DNA of 64,000 nucleotides from Marsupella aquatica. Lineage: Eukaryota > Marchantiophyta. The stretch is from positions 16,988,001 through 17,052,000 of the forward strand of contig OZ316892.1 of assembly GCA_973895155.1 (NCBI GenBank). Reading direction: 5' to 3'. A model generated the notes under the pieces. The model was not told the origin of the DNA. It was given only the letters and a program-made list of their open reading frames with translations, and ran no database searches. The position numbers and the translations under genes were made by a program. This document shows, in pieces, positions 18,030-30,858 of the stretch; the stretch's first letter is position 1, and every line of letters begins with the position of its first letter.

Positions 18030-18499
18030 TGCAAGCCCAAAGAAACACTAAAAACTTGTTAGTTATAAGTAACAAAGATCAAATGACAAACTACTTTGGA
18101 ACGTCAAGCTATGCGGCTCAGCCTCTACCTCACTATTCAGATAGTCATGGTGTGAAGAACAAAAGGCCCAAAAAGACTCTTTGGCTTACTAAAGACATTC
18201 TTTGGCTAATTGTGAACACTGTGAACTGGTAAGGGTTTGTGAGGGCTCTTCATAGACATTGTGCATCATTTTCTTTTGCTGGTAGCCAAAGTTACGCTCA
18301 CACTCTCTCGGCCCATAACTCTCCTTGTGGCTGTTCCACACTTGGCACACTAAATTTTGTGGCACACTCACTCGCACACTCAGTCTCCCCTCCTTCTTCC
18401 CCGTGGTTGTTCCCACTTTGTCACTTGCAATATTCGCCCTCAATTGTGGCCAACATCGAGGCGGTAAATCTGCTTGTTGCGACAACGAAGCTTGGACTC

Positions 18500-18560
18500 C
18501 CAGCCCCATGACTACGTGGACGCTTTCCACTCTTGGCCCCATGACTGCGTGGTCGCTTTC
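18500..18560. repeat. Short tandem duplication in copy B leader
   Basis: CCCATGACTACGTGGACGC and CCCATGACTGCGTGGTCGC, each followed by TTTCCACT, about 32 bp apart. The surrounding 18030-18847 is GC-rich leader or 5' region with overlapping frames on both strands but no domain I recognise. Confidence 0.6.
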
Positions 18561-18847
18561 CACTTGGAATCCTAAACTTGGCGCCCTCAATCCCTATATC
18601 CCCTCCATGAGACCGCCGACACTCGCTCTGGCTCCATGCCTCTATCACCCCCATGGGGCCCGCAGCCAACCGGCCAAAGACACCTGGTGCCCCCTGATCC
18701 TCTCCTCTTTGGGGGATTTGGGCCTATTTCTTTGACCCTCCATGGGGCCTGCAGCCAACCTTGCAGCCAACTCCCCATCCTCCCCTTTGCAGTCGTCACC
18801 ACTTGGTGACATTAGTTCAAGGGCCAGGTGGAGGACAAAACTTCTAT

Positions 18848-18920
18848 TCCGGTGCAAGGTTTGAGCTCTCGACCTCTCACTGCACAGCGAATGCCCAACC
18901 ACTAGAACCATGACAGGCTC
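18848..18920 (-). other. Diverged tRNA-like segment (copy B)
   Basis: On the element strand, TGGTTCTAGTGGTTGGGCAT resembles an A box and D arm, and GAGCTCAAACC resembles a B box about 45 nt later. It sits in the same relative place as the tRNA-like segments of copies A and C but is more degraded. Confidence 0.4.
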
Positions 18921-19060
18921 TTGAAAACAGTTTCGGTTCAATAATATATAAACACATACGTACTACCCATATCGGGTAGGAATCCAGAATACCTGCCCAA
19001 AATTGACCCGGCATCTGCCCGATGTTCGGCCCGGCAATAAGTCTTCTTGTACATTGAGGA

Positions 19061-19077
19061 CTACGGGTAACCCGTAG
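19061..19077. repeat. Subterminal palindrome of copy B
   Basis: Perfect eight-base arms CTACGGGT and ACCCGTAG around one base, 22 nt inside the TTAA-flanked end at 19099. Confidence 0.85.
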
Positions 19078-19103
19078 CCCTCTCAGTGGAAGTTGTGGTT
19101 TAA

Positions 19104-21440
19104 CCATAACAAACAACATAAGAGCACAGGGAAACACTTGTAAACACTAGAGGGAAACACTTGCAGGCAGGGGAAATTGTATTGAGTTGAGTGGCGATTT
19201 CCATTTACTAAGACTAGTGTGAGGACATTGGATGGCTAGGATCACACTCTAATTAGCAGCAGGCAACTTCTTTTCCGTCACAAACCCACTGGCTCACCCA
19301 TCTCACAAGACCTCTACAAAGCAAAGGTAATTAATCCCAACTTTGCGGCTCAATATAACAGAACCCTTCATTGTGAAAATTCCCAATAAAATTTGTCTAT
19401 CTAACAGCTACACTGGAATTACTCGGCCCCAATACAGATGGAATGGAATCAATATTTCCAAACTAACCTCTGATGGCAAAATCTGCTTAAAAATATTCAT
19501 ATTGTAATGGTTTGGAAAAGCCAAAAACAAAAACACTGTGAAAAAAGTTGTAGGATTATTTATTTACGGACCCCACTAGAGGTCCCCTCCAAAATTGGAG
19601 ACTCCACAACATGCCACTTCATCATGACGCACTACAAATAGGTACGGATTGGTTTACAAAATAAAATTACTTCATCATTCGTGTTTGTGGCAGGATTGTG
19701 ATAAAATTGAGGACGCCATGCTGTAAACCTTGATGTAAAAATGTTTCAAAAATAACCATTTTATTTACCCTGAGTAACCGACTGTTCAATTAGTAGTAGG
19801 CCCACCCTCCATTTTATTTACCCTGAGTAATCGATTGCCCACCCTCATTCTGAATTGTGGTTCAATTGAGTAAGTAAATCTCTCTCCTCAAGCTCTGCAA
19901 CTTGAGCACTGATGACAAAGTAATCAATGACGGGATGGAGCGCCTCTGTAACTTGAAAATTGTCTGGACCGGTTGTTCTTCAAGAATAGAAAAGAAAGGA
20001 GAACAACGATGGTCTTTGTGTCGTGACAATTTTCTCGACCTTCTGCTGTCACTCGCTTTTTAAGAAGAAGGAAGAAGTGGACAGGATTCTCTGTAGGTTG
20101 ACAATTCTCTCGACCTTGTGTCGCCCATCTATACAGACTAGCTATCTGTATAAAGAATTTTATTTTTCAGAACACTATGAAGTATCATGCAAAAACATCA
20201 ACGTACTAATCCCAATAAAGATATCTTCAACATCACACATTGTATAACACATTTATCTATATCACACATTCTCCAACACATATCTCACTACTTTTCAATC
20301 TCAAATAGATAGGGGGTCCACGAACTAATTAAGCGTGTAAACTTAAGTTTCCCTCCCCCAAAGTTTCCGTATCGGGTGGTGGCAGCGGAGGAGGTGTAAG
20401 ACAGGAGTTTAATTGCAGGTATTACATAGTATAAGGTAGTGCGATCGTAATCAATGAGAGAAAGAGGAGACCAAAAAAGAGTGAAAAAGAGGGGGGGGGA
20501 CAGGGTTGAGGTTTAAGAGGGAAAAAATGAAAATGAAATAAACAAAAGAAATAATTCTCACTTTCTTGTACTTTGGTGGTGATGTCACCTCTCTTGTGCA
20601 CCATAACATTTATTACTCAACTACATTTTGTACTTAATGAGATATTTTTAACAAACAAAATCTTTTACTCAAAGATATCTTTTGTACCATGATATTTTTC
20701 TCAACTGCATCTTTAGCACAAAGTCAGCTATTACCCATTGACATCTTTTGCAGTGTGATATCTTTTTGAAAATTATATCTTTTACTTAATGATATCTTTT
20801 GAGCAACATCTTAAGTGTTTTTTTTCTGCGCATACAATTCTCTGCGTAAGATTCTCCGCATACAATTATGTGCATACATTTCTCCACAAACATATAGTAT
20901 ACTCTCTTTCTGCAACCCTTTTTAACTTCTTGTTAGACAATGCCTTAGTTTATACATATTGTATCTACAACTAAAATAAGGGATCCGGCCTTTTTTCATC
21001 CAAATACAAAAACTTCTGGGTAGGAAAGATTTACAGTAGTTGGATTTGATTGAGTGTTTTTCCTGATCATTGATGGAGAAAATGCGCACCCCTTGACCAT
21101 ATGTGATTCCTGCTGCCCCATAAATGCCCTGACCCGACTCCCTATGGGTTGGCCCTCTTTGCGCCGTGCAACAACAGGCATAGGGCTTGTATACTATAGA
21201 AAATTAAAGAAAAACAATCTTCTTATCCTTTTATCCCTTTAAGGTACCCTTAATTCTCCTTCCTGGCCAAAGAATAAAAATGTCTCTTTTTTGTCTTTTT
21301 CATTTCTCCTCTCCTTTAAGATACCCTTAATACTCCATCCCCGCCCCCCCTCAAAGAAAAATAATAATCTAAAAAATTTCGCGATCTCTTCTAACTTTAA
21401 TCGGACGGCTTCAAATCACAGTGTGCAGCTAGAGCGCGAG
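19104..21440. other. Intergenic region between copy B and RPL5
   Basis: AT-rich with no convincing ORF. At about 20640-20810 it contains loose repeats of GATATCTTTT and TTACTCAA. Nothing else is recognised. The last 200-300 bases are the RPL5 promoter. Confidence 0.5.
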
Positions 21441-21453
21441 CCCTAACCCTAAT
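21441..21453 (+). promoter_or_regulatory. Telo-box in the RPL5 promoter
   Basis: CCCTAACCCTAAT lies about 155 bp before the RPL5 start codon. Telo-box motifs are common in plant ribosomal protein promoters and 5' leaders. Confidence 0.6.
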
Positions 21454-21605
21454 GGTTTTGCCTCTGAAGTAAAGGTTTCCGAAACTCGACGTGCCTCTCT
21501 CTTTCGCGCTGCTGGGCCTCCTCCCAAGTGGAAGCAAGCAGTCGACGGGCGGACGACGAATTAAGGAAGATCTTCCGGTGTATTGCTCTCCAACGCTTGG
21601 CAACG

Positions 21606-23561
21606 ATGGTGAGTCCCGTGTGGCATTTCTCTTCTGCGTATCACAGAATCGAACGATTTGCATTTATTCCAATGCCGTTGTATTGAAGAGTTTTCTTAGT
21701 GTCTTGCTATCATGGTGTATCCCTTGTTATTGTAGATCTTCGCTTTCGTGATCTACGGAAACGAGAGCTTGAAGTGATGCTCCTCGTAGTAAAGACTGAA
21801 ATGTGACATCCTTCTCGGTTTTTTTCTCTTCCGATCGTTATTCTAGGCTTTCGTTAAGCCTCAGAAGAGCAAGGCCTACTTCAAGAGGTTCCAGGTCAAG
21901 TACAAGCGTCGAAGAGGTATGAGATTGTAGTACCCACCTTGCTCCATGTTTGCTTGTGCCGGTCAGTTCGTTGACGGCTGTGCTTCTGAATGGAACCCTG
22001 TTGTCATGGGAAGGAATGCTATTCTTACGACTGGACGTTTTCTTCAGCTGGAAAGACCGATTACCGCGCGAGGGTGCGCCTGACCACTCAAGATAAGAAT
22101 AAGTATAACACCCCAAAGTACAGGTTTGTGGTGAGATTCACGAACAAGGACATTGTCGCACAGATTACCTATGCGACTCTCGCTGGAGACATTGTCCTGG
22201 CCGCAGCCTACTCGCATGAGCTCCCGCGATATGGAGTGAAATTTGGTCTCACCAACTATTCTGCAGGTGCGTTCCCTCTCCTTTGATTCTGGCAAACTAT
22301 GAATTTCTCAAGGAATGTCGCGAGTATGTGTGTTTGTGCCCTAGTTGCTCAATTTTTTGCTGGACACTGTTATTAGCATTCCTCTCCTATGCTTCTGTCC
22401 TCCGTAACCCACAACCGATGCCATTTGAGTTGTTCATAAACAATTTCTTAAGATTTACTTATTGCGTTCTCAGCTTACTGCACTGGTCTCCTCCTGGCCC
22501 GAAGAATCTTGAAGAATTTCGAACTAGATCAGGAATATGTCGGCAACACCGAGGTATTTAAAACCTATTATTTTTGCAAATCAACCTTTATCTTTAAGCT
22601 AAGGTCAATCAATTGAACCAGTGGAGTTTCTTTCTTTTCCTTGTGAATCCTCAGTGTGTGGCTATATCCGATCCCGTTCAGTGGGTCGAATTTGTTCCTA
22701 GAGATACTTCATGTGCATTAGGATTCGGCTTGTTTCCGGCAGCCCCCTACAATGTGGTGATTTACTCCTCTCTGCCCGACAGGCTACCGGAGAGGATTAC
22801 AACATTGAGGCTGGAGATGAGGCGAGGCCATTTAGGGCTCTCTTGGACGTTGGGTTGGTCCGAACAACCACTGGCAACCGTGTTTTCGGAGCACTGAAGG
22901 GTGCTTTGGACGGTGGTTTGGATATTCCTCACTCCGAGAAGAGGTTTCCAGGGTATCAGAAGGAGGAAAAGTCTTTGAATGCCGACATTCACCGGAAGTA
23001 CATTCTGGGTGGACATGTCGCCGATTACATGAAGGTCAGTGTACCAGAAACCTTTCTAGTCGTTGCGAATTTTGTTTTAAGTCTGTAAGTTGCAGTTGGG
23101 ACTAATATTTGACATATCTATCAGTGCTCTCAGGCTATGTTTTACTAAATCCCGTTCCCCCTACAGATGTTGAGGGACGATGCCCCTGAGAAATATCAAG
23201 CCCAGTTCTCAAGCTTCGTCAATGGGGAAGTAGAGCCCGAGGATCTTGAAAAGATTTACCTGGATGCTCATGCAGCCATCCGTGCTGATCCTTCCGTCAA
23301 GCTGACCGAGAAGAAGGCCCCCGCTGAGAAGAGATCGTAAGGAACTTAAAGCATTACTTTTTGGATTATTGTATGATACATGGTTTTTTTCCACTCACTG
23401 CTTTCATTGCGTCTCTACGTCTTTAGAATTTCGCATCGGATGTAGGCCTGTCCGCTGATAGCCCTGGTCTGTGCAGCTGGAAGATGAAGAAACTCAGCTA
23501 CGACGAGCGAAAGGCCAACCTAGTGGCGAGGTTGAATTCTGTCAACGAGGAGGACGAGTAG
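21606..23561 (+). CDS. RPL5: 60S ribosomal protein L5 (uL18)
   Basis: A cytosolic ribosomal protein that binds 5S rRNA and carries it to the large subunit. Seven exons: 21606-21608 (ATG only), 21847-21916, 22048-22266, 22474-22553, 22783-23034, 23167-23336, 23477-23561. All introns are GT-AG, exon phases match, and the product is 292 aa, against about 300 in other plants. Recognised segments in order: [155 protein letters not shown]. The tail SVNEEDE is short and acidic. The first intron directly after ATG and the upstream telo-box fit strong housekeeping expression. It looks intact. Confidence 0.97.
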
Positions 23562-24952
23562 GGGCGTTATCTAGAGGGGCAGTCGCCAATGTGTGAACCC
23601 GCACCGCTTGCTTCTCAAACGTGATTGGGTATATACACATAAAACAAATTTTACTGTTGACGCCCAAGACTGATGGGACATCCAACGGGAAGGCATGATC
23701 TCGTATTCCCTGTCATGCTGGGGCTCCCCATCATTCAACATGTCTTCGTAGGTAGCGACTGTGTTTCACTGATGTTCTCGTTTGACCCAAGACTTCTCGA
23801 AATGAAATGCTGTCTTGAATCCACGGCAAACAAAATCTGGTTCAGTGGCAATAACTGTGGCAGGGGGGTGTCACTGGGACCAAAGGATATGTATAAACAT
23901 TAGGGTCCGGGTTGTGGAAATGATGTTTTGAAAGCATGTCCTTAGCTGAGATTATATATTGGATCTTGTTCAGTGACCTGAGATGCCGTCCTTGTTCAGT
24001 GACCTGAGATGCCGTCCTCTTGCTCATGCTAACTCGTTTTCACGTGTCATAATCCTCAGACATGATAGTGCGCTAGTAGGTTTTGGAAGTTAATTGTTCT
24101 GGCATAGTTGTCCATTGCTGCCATCGGATGCAGATCGACCTTGCTGTGTATGAGAGCAAAATGTACTGACTAATTAAATATTCGCCCTTTTCATCGTATC
24201 TTGTTAAGCAAATGTCGAAGTGTAGAATCTCACGAGCGAGATTTTGAGAGGACCCAGATAACACTTACCGTTTAAAAGTCGATCAAAGCAGATTTGATCG
24301 AGAACCATTCTAAGTAATGGAAGAGCTAAAAGCCCTCCATAACAACTAGAATTGAGCATTTGCTCGACCATGAATACAGCAACACTCGATACCTAGCAGT
24401 ACATCTGCACCAACATGTGCTACACTGGACGAGGAAACTCGAGTCGTCCGTGTATTCCAAAGGCGACTGATGAAATCGAGGTCTGTGGAGTTTACCCATC
24501 ATTCGTTAGGAGTAGCTTTCCCACTGACTACCAGCAGAACGTGCGATGTGAAATTTTGGAGTCCAATGTGTATGAGTAAAGATTCATTTGAAAACACTAG
24601 ATAATTTCATGATTGAATGATGACGTGTGGTCTGGTTAAGGATCCCTCCTTTGCCCAAGAATCATTGTTTACACTATCAATTCACATAATTCTAGCTTTC
24701 ATGCACAACGTGACTTCAATCAAAAATCAAACAATGGAACTTATGAGGTGCACCGTAAAATAAACAATGAATGACACTTATGTGGTTCACTTAAAAATAA
24801 ACAATGATACTTGGATGTATAGTTCGCTTGGATATATGGCCAAAATAAACACTGACACTTAGCTATATGGTTCACAACCACAAATCAACACTGACACTTA
24901 GTTGTATCGTTCACCCGACTATATCCGTGCCTGAGAGAAAATCTTTATCTGT
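23562..24952. other. Downstream of RPL5: 3' UTR and intergenic
   Basis: A likely RPL5 3' UTR follows 23562. A 26-bp direct duplication, TTGTTCAGTGACCTGAGATG plus CCGTCC, lies at about 23967-24018. No gene is recognised. Confidence 0.5.
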
Positions 24953-25198
24953 GCACTATCCGAGTAAATTTAGTGCAGCCATGCACAGTGTCACATGGAA
25001 CTGGTGTACAACCAAGAATGAAGAATGACAACATGCACTATCCTAGTATATTTAGTGCAGCCATGCACAGTGTCACATGGAACTGGTGTACAACCAAGAA
25101 TGAAGAATGACAACATGCACTATCCTAGTATATTTAGTGCAGCCATGCACAGTGTCACATGGAACTGGTGTACAACCAAGAATGAAGAATGACAATGA
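24953..25198. repeat. 82-bp tandem repeat, three copies
   Basis: Units start GCACTATCC at 24953, 25035 and 25117 and run through TTTAGTGCAGCCATGCACAG to GAAGAATGACAA. Copies two and three are almost identical. No ORF spans it convincingly. Confidence 0.9.
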
Positions 25199-25606
25199 GA
25201 TATGTGGTTATCTTTTATTGGGATTAGATATTGGGAATCACTTTCAATGCACGATCATATATCTACCATACGGGCAAACTTGCAAGTTCCCTATGACAAT
25301 CCTGTTCACGGCCGTGAGAAAATCATTGTCAATGCACAATCCCCATATATCTACCATAGCCTGCCTGAAAAACTTGCAAGCTGCTCTATGATAAACCCAC
25401 TCCTGAAATTAAAATATAAATATGATCAAAATGAAGTGCTTAATCACAAAAGTATGCCCTCTCCACTGAAATAATCTCCTCTCACTCTGAAACTAGTATG
25501 CTCTATGACAACCCTCTCATCTTCTCGATATCTCTCACTCCTGAAATTAACACATAAAATACGAGCACAATGAAGTGCTCTCACAAGGGTATATTCCCTT
25601 CCACTA

Positions 25607-25941
25607 GAATAATCTCCTCTCACTCTGAAACTAATATATAAATATCAGCACAATGAAGTGAACTCACAAGAGTATACCCCCTCTCCACTAGAATAATCGC
25701 TCTCACAAGGGTAGATTCCCTTCCACTAGAATAATCTCCTCTCACTCTGAAACTAATATATAAATATCAGCACAATGAAGTGAACTCACAAGAGTATACC
25801 CCCTCTCCACTAGAATAATCGCTCTCACAAGGGTAGATTCCCTTCCACTAGAATAATCTCCTCTCACTCTGAAACTAATATATAAATATCAGCACAATGA
25901 AGTGAACTCACAAGAGTATACCCCCTCTCCACTAGAATAAT
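25607..25941. repeat. 122-bp tandem repeat, about three copies
   Basis: Units start GAATAATCTCCTCTCACTCTG at 25607, 25729 and 25851. A looser relative lies at about 25468-25606. Near-identity between units indicates recent amplification. Confidence 0.88.
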
Positions 25942-28159
25942 CTCAGTAACCCTTATATGTGTTTAAGCTGTGCCCAAGTTAACCTAATAAGCGCTAGAGT
26001 TAAGTACTAACATAATCTTCTCAATGTAAAAGGCCCACACAATATAGTTGTGGGCTCCAACTAGAATATAAACATATAAAAGGAAGGCTTAATAGTGTCT
26101 CTCATGGCCATAGGTAAGAGTTGGACTTCTGAAACGCAGGTTCCAAGAGCAGATAGCTTGGATACCATGGAGAAGTTTACAACTAGTAAAGGGTTGACTA
26201 GTTTGAACATAAAAGAAGAAATACATGTAGCAGGGAGAGAGACCAGCTATGAGTCTGCAATAGTGGACCAATGAGATAGGGTCCTGAGTATTAACCTAAA
26301 CATTCATTTAGTCAATGCTACAAGACAAACACAATTACTACTTATCTTAAATGGATCCTTGACAGCCTGCAGCTTAAGTGATTTGGTCAGCCAGATCAAA
26401 GAGAGCTAGGGACAGATGAGTTTATCCTGACTGCAACATATAATTGTACCACATTTCAATGGCCCTACCTCGGGACCACCTTCCAATGGTTTGTGAGGTC
26501 TGCAGTCATCTTTAAGGGTTGCTTACCCTAAGACTTAGACAAGTTATTTCAATGTCCTCGTTGCTAGACAAAAGACTGACTTGGATTGATCGTCTTGAGA
26601 TTTTTTGTTCCACTACATGACCTGTGTCCCAAGCACTCCTGGGAAATACTCTCATCCAACCTTCCGCCAAGTCCTGCTTTAGTGTCCTTTGTTACAATGC
26701 CTTGAAGTTACCACAAGAGCACTCATTTTACAGCTGCCACTGTAATTAGTCCGTTTATTTGAGCATTCCCAATGTCTTTTTGGCCATCCTCTCCTTCTGA
26801 ACAACTGCATATTCATTCAGGCAGACGAGAGAAGTATCATCACCCTATTCATTAAAAGTGTGTTTTTATTTTGTTCACTTTTAGGCCTCTAAATGTTCAC
26901 TTTTTGGTCTTTAAATGTACACTTTTTAAACCCAAAAGATACAATATGGTATAATACTTGACACTTAAATGATCAATTGTAAATTTGAGGGGGCAAAAAT
27001 GATCTTGACTAGAAAGAGCCTCATCCTAGTTCGTTTACAAAGGATGAACATGGTGGTACATCTCATGGCCATCACCTTTATTTCTTGCCCAATTGTACAC
27101 TTTTTGAAGGCCAAATGTACATTTTTTATTGCCTAAATGTTCATAAATTGAATAATAATTCACTTTTAATGAATAGATTGATTATCAAACATTCACATAA
27201 TTATATGGTCTCTTGCACATGCTTATGGTGGACCAATACCAACCTTGGATCATTTTTTATGCACTCTTACCCGCCTAGGAGATCAACTTAAACGGTAGAG
27301 AGGTGTCCTCTCCAAAGATGGGAACTACCACTATGTTGACCAGGAAATTGGTCAACTACTCGGCCATGTGTTTTTCACATTAGTCATTTTTTTGCAACTT
27401 CACTATTATTGAAGCCATATCAGAGTTTGGTTTTCTGGAGGAGCTAGTAGGCAGGCTGTGGACACATCCCATCATCCACTGTGTATAGCACCTTACAGCA
27501 TTTCCATGGGTTGCACTATATGCAACCAGATATTCGGGTCAATGGTAAGGCCACTTGAGTTCATGGTTGTCTTTGGTGGATCTGAGCCCCACTAACTGTT
27601 ATGAGTGAAGCAAAGTGCTTTGTGTGAGAGGACGCAACAATGGGTTAAGTGAAGATCTTGTTTTTGCACTTTAGAATGGATGATCGGTGCCGTTCACGCT
27701 ATTTGGTGAGACTGGGCATGGGCTTAAAATTCCAGGCTCAGTGGGGACTGAGAAAGGGATTAATCGAGAACCTCTCACTTGAGCTCTTGTTATAGTTGCT
27801 GCTGGCCATACATTCCTGGTGACAGGTGGGGATATTTGATGCTCTTAGGATGACTTCCCATACACATATTGATGCTCAGAATTACTGGCCCACTGTACTT
27901 ACAGGATTGAGTACACGATTGACTGTCTACATTGCTAGAAGTAACCATATAGAACAATCTTACAATACTAATGGGCAAGCCATCATACTCTTCCAAACAC
28001 TCTCATGAAATATTATTCTTAGATATGCACATTTAAAGATATTTCACTTCTCTGTCACCCTGTTGACACTTATGTCAGATTGACAAGGTAGTTTGGTTAG
28101 AACCACAGCGCCATGCCACTCTGGGCTAGAGCTTGTGCACTATGAACTAATTGAGTGGG
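25942..28159. other. Intergenic, no gene recognised
   Basis: AT-rich. A degenerate about 24-bp repeat (AAATGTTCACTTTTTGG type) lies at about 26873-26935, with echoes at 27090-27135. No domain-bearing ORF. Confidence 0.45.
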
Positions 28160-28340
28160 GCCTGGTGGACTAGCTCAAGTGGCTAGGAAGTGGGACTTGG
28201 GACCACCAGGTCTCAAGTAAGTTCAAGCCACACTCTTGCATTGGGTGTGGTGGAAGGTTGGTGTGTGTGTGTGTCCACGGTGAGTTAGGCCACTGGGCCA
28301 TGAAAATCTCTTGCGGATGAATTAATTTGGTTCCAACAAA
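28160..28340 (+). repeat. tRNA-derived SINE-like sequence
   Basis: TAGCTCAAGTGGCTAGG resembles a tRNA D arm and A box. AAGTTCAAGCC about 45 nt later resembles a B box. A unique body with a short (GT)n run follows. This is the layout of plant tRNA SINEs. No clear poly-A tail or target duplication was found. Confidence 0.4.
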
Positions 28341-30075
28341 GGAAGAAATAGTGGAGGTGCTGATCTTTAAAAACTGATCATTAGTTGTGAATCACATTGA
28401 AAAGACTGACCATAAGTTGTGAATGTAATAACACTGTCCCTGAAGAAACTAAGTAATCTATGTGATCCAAGAAGGCCCAAAAGGAGGATTTATAAGCAGA
28501 ATGGAGATTGGAACCAAGTGGTCACCTTTAAGTCCAAGTATAGACTGCAATCCCCAAAGGATTCTAGCCCGTAGCCCCCAAGACAACATGGATTATCAGG
28601 AATAAACTTGACTATGCCTTTCTTCTCAATCACCAAATGACTTCTACCCAAGTGTCATAACCCCCAAGCTAGACTAGCCAGGGTATGCCCAAAGTCTCAT
28701 AACTCCAATCCAGCCTGGCCACGGCATACAATTAGATCATGAACAAAATTGCAAAGAAAGAGAAAGAAACTACAAAGAAAAATAACATGAGAGATTTATG
28801 ACATAAAAGATCACTTACTCCCCAAGTCCCTAAATTCATTGTAGATTGAGCATCAGAAATTTAACATCTAGATGAGACTTGTTTCACACTTGCACCACCT
28901 CACAAACTCATGCAAACTCCAGCATTTAACTTCTTTCACACAGTAGAGAACGCCAGAATTGAATGCCACTGAAAAATCATGTGTAAGGTCTCCCATGCAA
29001 ATGAAAGCTCTGTCTGAGGGCTTTCACTCTGAGAAATCTCCAATTTGGGAGAATGGCCCGATTGATTGGCTACTAACTGGCTTCTAACCATACGTCATCC
29101 AAACTTTCTAGTTTTATATGCTTTAGATCTGATGTGTCCAGCTAGATTTAGTATGTGATATGCAGAATCATGCCTTGGACAGCCTGTTGAGGGCATTCTT
29201 ACAATGGCTGAATATGCCCAACATCAAAATGCCAAGCCAGGGAATCAAAAGTGGTTTGAAAATTGTTTCTAATGTGTCTTATATGTTGGAATATCATTGA
29301 CAATTGAGGGACCAACAAATTTCCAAAGGCTCAAGAGCTTATTACAAAAGGGATGGATGTCTGAGCAGTTGAAAGAGTCGGTCTTGAAAACCGAAGTATT
29401 GAGAATACCGGGGGTTTGTTTTTTAGTTTTCTTGACACAATTGACTCATTTTGTGTAATATGTACCAATATATTTAAGTAAAGAAGGGGGTTTGCAGTCC
29501 ATCCCAGCAGTGAAAGTCTAGCTGAGAGTTTTGGCAAACTTGGAAGTCCATTGCGGATTCAATTGTTTCATTTTTTAACTTTAAGAGCAATCTCAAACCT
29601 GGAAACTTAGTGTTTACAACAAGATGTTTAGAATATTCCTAAAATGTATATGAGGTCTTTTTGCTGAGGTCTTACAAGGATCCTTAAATTTTTTGTCAGT
29701 TAAATCTATATTTATAATGATATTTATATATTGCACTAACCAGAATGGCACTATGTAGGCCTGGTTCTCCATTACAGCCTGTGTTGTGCCTTTCAGCACT
29801 CCTGATTTTCAGATTTGTTGTCAAAGTACCATTATATATAGAAAAAAATGATGTTGGAGATGTTGAAAGTAGAAGTTAGCTCTTTCAATTCTTCATGATA
29901 ACTATTGCAATTAGATTGGTTGGAAATAGCTTCTAAGCAACCCAAAATAGATGATTCATTTGGATATAGAGTAAGATACTGAAAGTCAAATTACTTACTG
30001 TGGAAACACTTTGGTTGAAAACCAAAAAGGTGATGCCTGATTGAAAACTAAAAGGGCTCACTTGGTGAAGCTTAC
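28341..30075. other. Intergenic, no gene recognised
   Basis: AT-rich with no ORF showing a recognisable domain and no clear repeat. Confidence 0.45.
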
Positions 30076-30333
30076 AAAAGGTGTCAAGCCATGAGTGTTG
30101 CATGGTTGATGGGAGCATCATTTTCAATATTTTATTTAGGCACTCAGCTATACCTGGAAAACAATTCATCTAATCAATCCAGTTCTGTAAAAGGTGTCAA
30201 GCCATGAGTGTTGCATGGTTGATGGGAGCATCATTTTCAATATTCAGGCACTCAGCTATACCTCAAAAACAATTTATCTAATCAATCCAGTTCTGTAAAA
30301 GGTGTCAAGCCATGAGTCTTGTATGGTTCATGG
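30076..30333. repeat. About 113-bp tandem repeat, 2.3 copies
   Basis: Units start AAAAGGTGTCAAGCCATGAG at 30076, 30189 and 30297 (the last is partial). The second unit lacks six bases. A related stretch, ATGGGAGCATCATTTGCAA, occurs again at about 31221, just beyond the inverted-repeat element at 30859-31210. Confidence 0.88.
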
Positions 30334-30626
30334 AATTTGAAGGCCCCATGGACCACAAGGTTGGTTTGGAAACCCCCATGGACCACATTTCCCAAAAGAT
30401 GAGTTTTATTGTAATAACTTGATACTCATAAATTCAGTTATTATCTAGTTTTGGGGATATGCTAGAGGCATAGGTAAAGCTACACTTCTATCAAAGTGAA
30501 CAGAAAGTTTTGGCCATCATAAAATATAAAATGACGAGAAGTAACTTCCATCAGATTAATTTTCATTGTGTCAACATGACATATTTGGGCTTGTTTTCTT
30601 CCATGTCTCCAGGCTCTAGTTGCCTT

Positions 30627-30762
30627 GCAGGTGCAGAACTAGAACTATCTAATAGTTGAAGACTCATCATCATCAAGTTATGGGCCCCAAACTCGCAGGT
30701 GCAGAACTAGAACTATCTAATAGTTGAAGACTCATCATCATCAAGTTATGGGCCCCAAACTC
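30627..30762. repeat. 68-bp direct tandem duplication
   Basis: Two units beginning GCAGGTGCAGAACTAG at 30627 and 30695. They look identical by eye. Confidence 0.9.
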
Positions 30763-30858
30763 CAACGGACCACCACCAAAATGTGGTACACATGAGCACT
30801 CTCTCCAATACGGTGGTCCATCCTGGCTTCATTTCCAAAAGGGTTCATGGGATTAAGG

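Larger units (their letters stand above)
14526..19099 (-). mobile_element. TTAA DNA transposon copy B
   Basis: The 5' end on the minus strand is ACCACAACTTCCACTG at 19099, flanked by TTAA (19100-19103), with a palindrome 22 nt inside and a diverged tRNA-like segment at 18848-18920. It carries a spliced, damaged transposase-like gene (18029 to about 14960). The 3' end is not found: I see no matching inverted terminus with TTAA near 14.5 kb, so the left limit given is only where the LINE tail stops. 14526-14959 is AT-rich with no feature I recognise. Confidence 0.7.

Noticed and set aside
18189-18941. Overlapping minus-strand ORFs in the copy B leader
   Set aside because: GC-rich stretch with open frames on both strands. 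The frames differ from the transposase, and no matching frame is seen in copy A or C.
22711-23088. 125-codon plus-strand ORF overlapping RPL5 exon 5
   Set aside because: Most of it is RPL5 exon 5 read in frame, but its beginning and end are intron sequence. The splice sites define the real exon.
24953-25198. Possible CRISPR-like direct repeats
   Set aside because: The 82-bp units are contiguous with no unique spacers, and the genome is eukaryotic.
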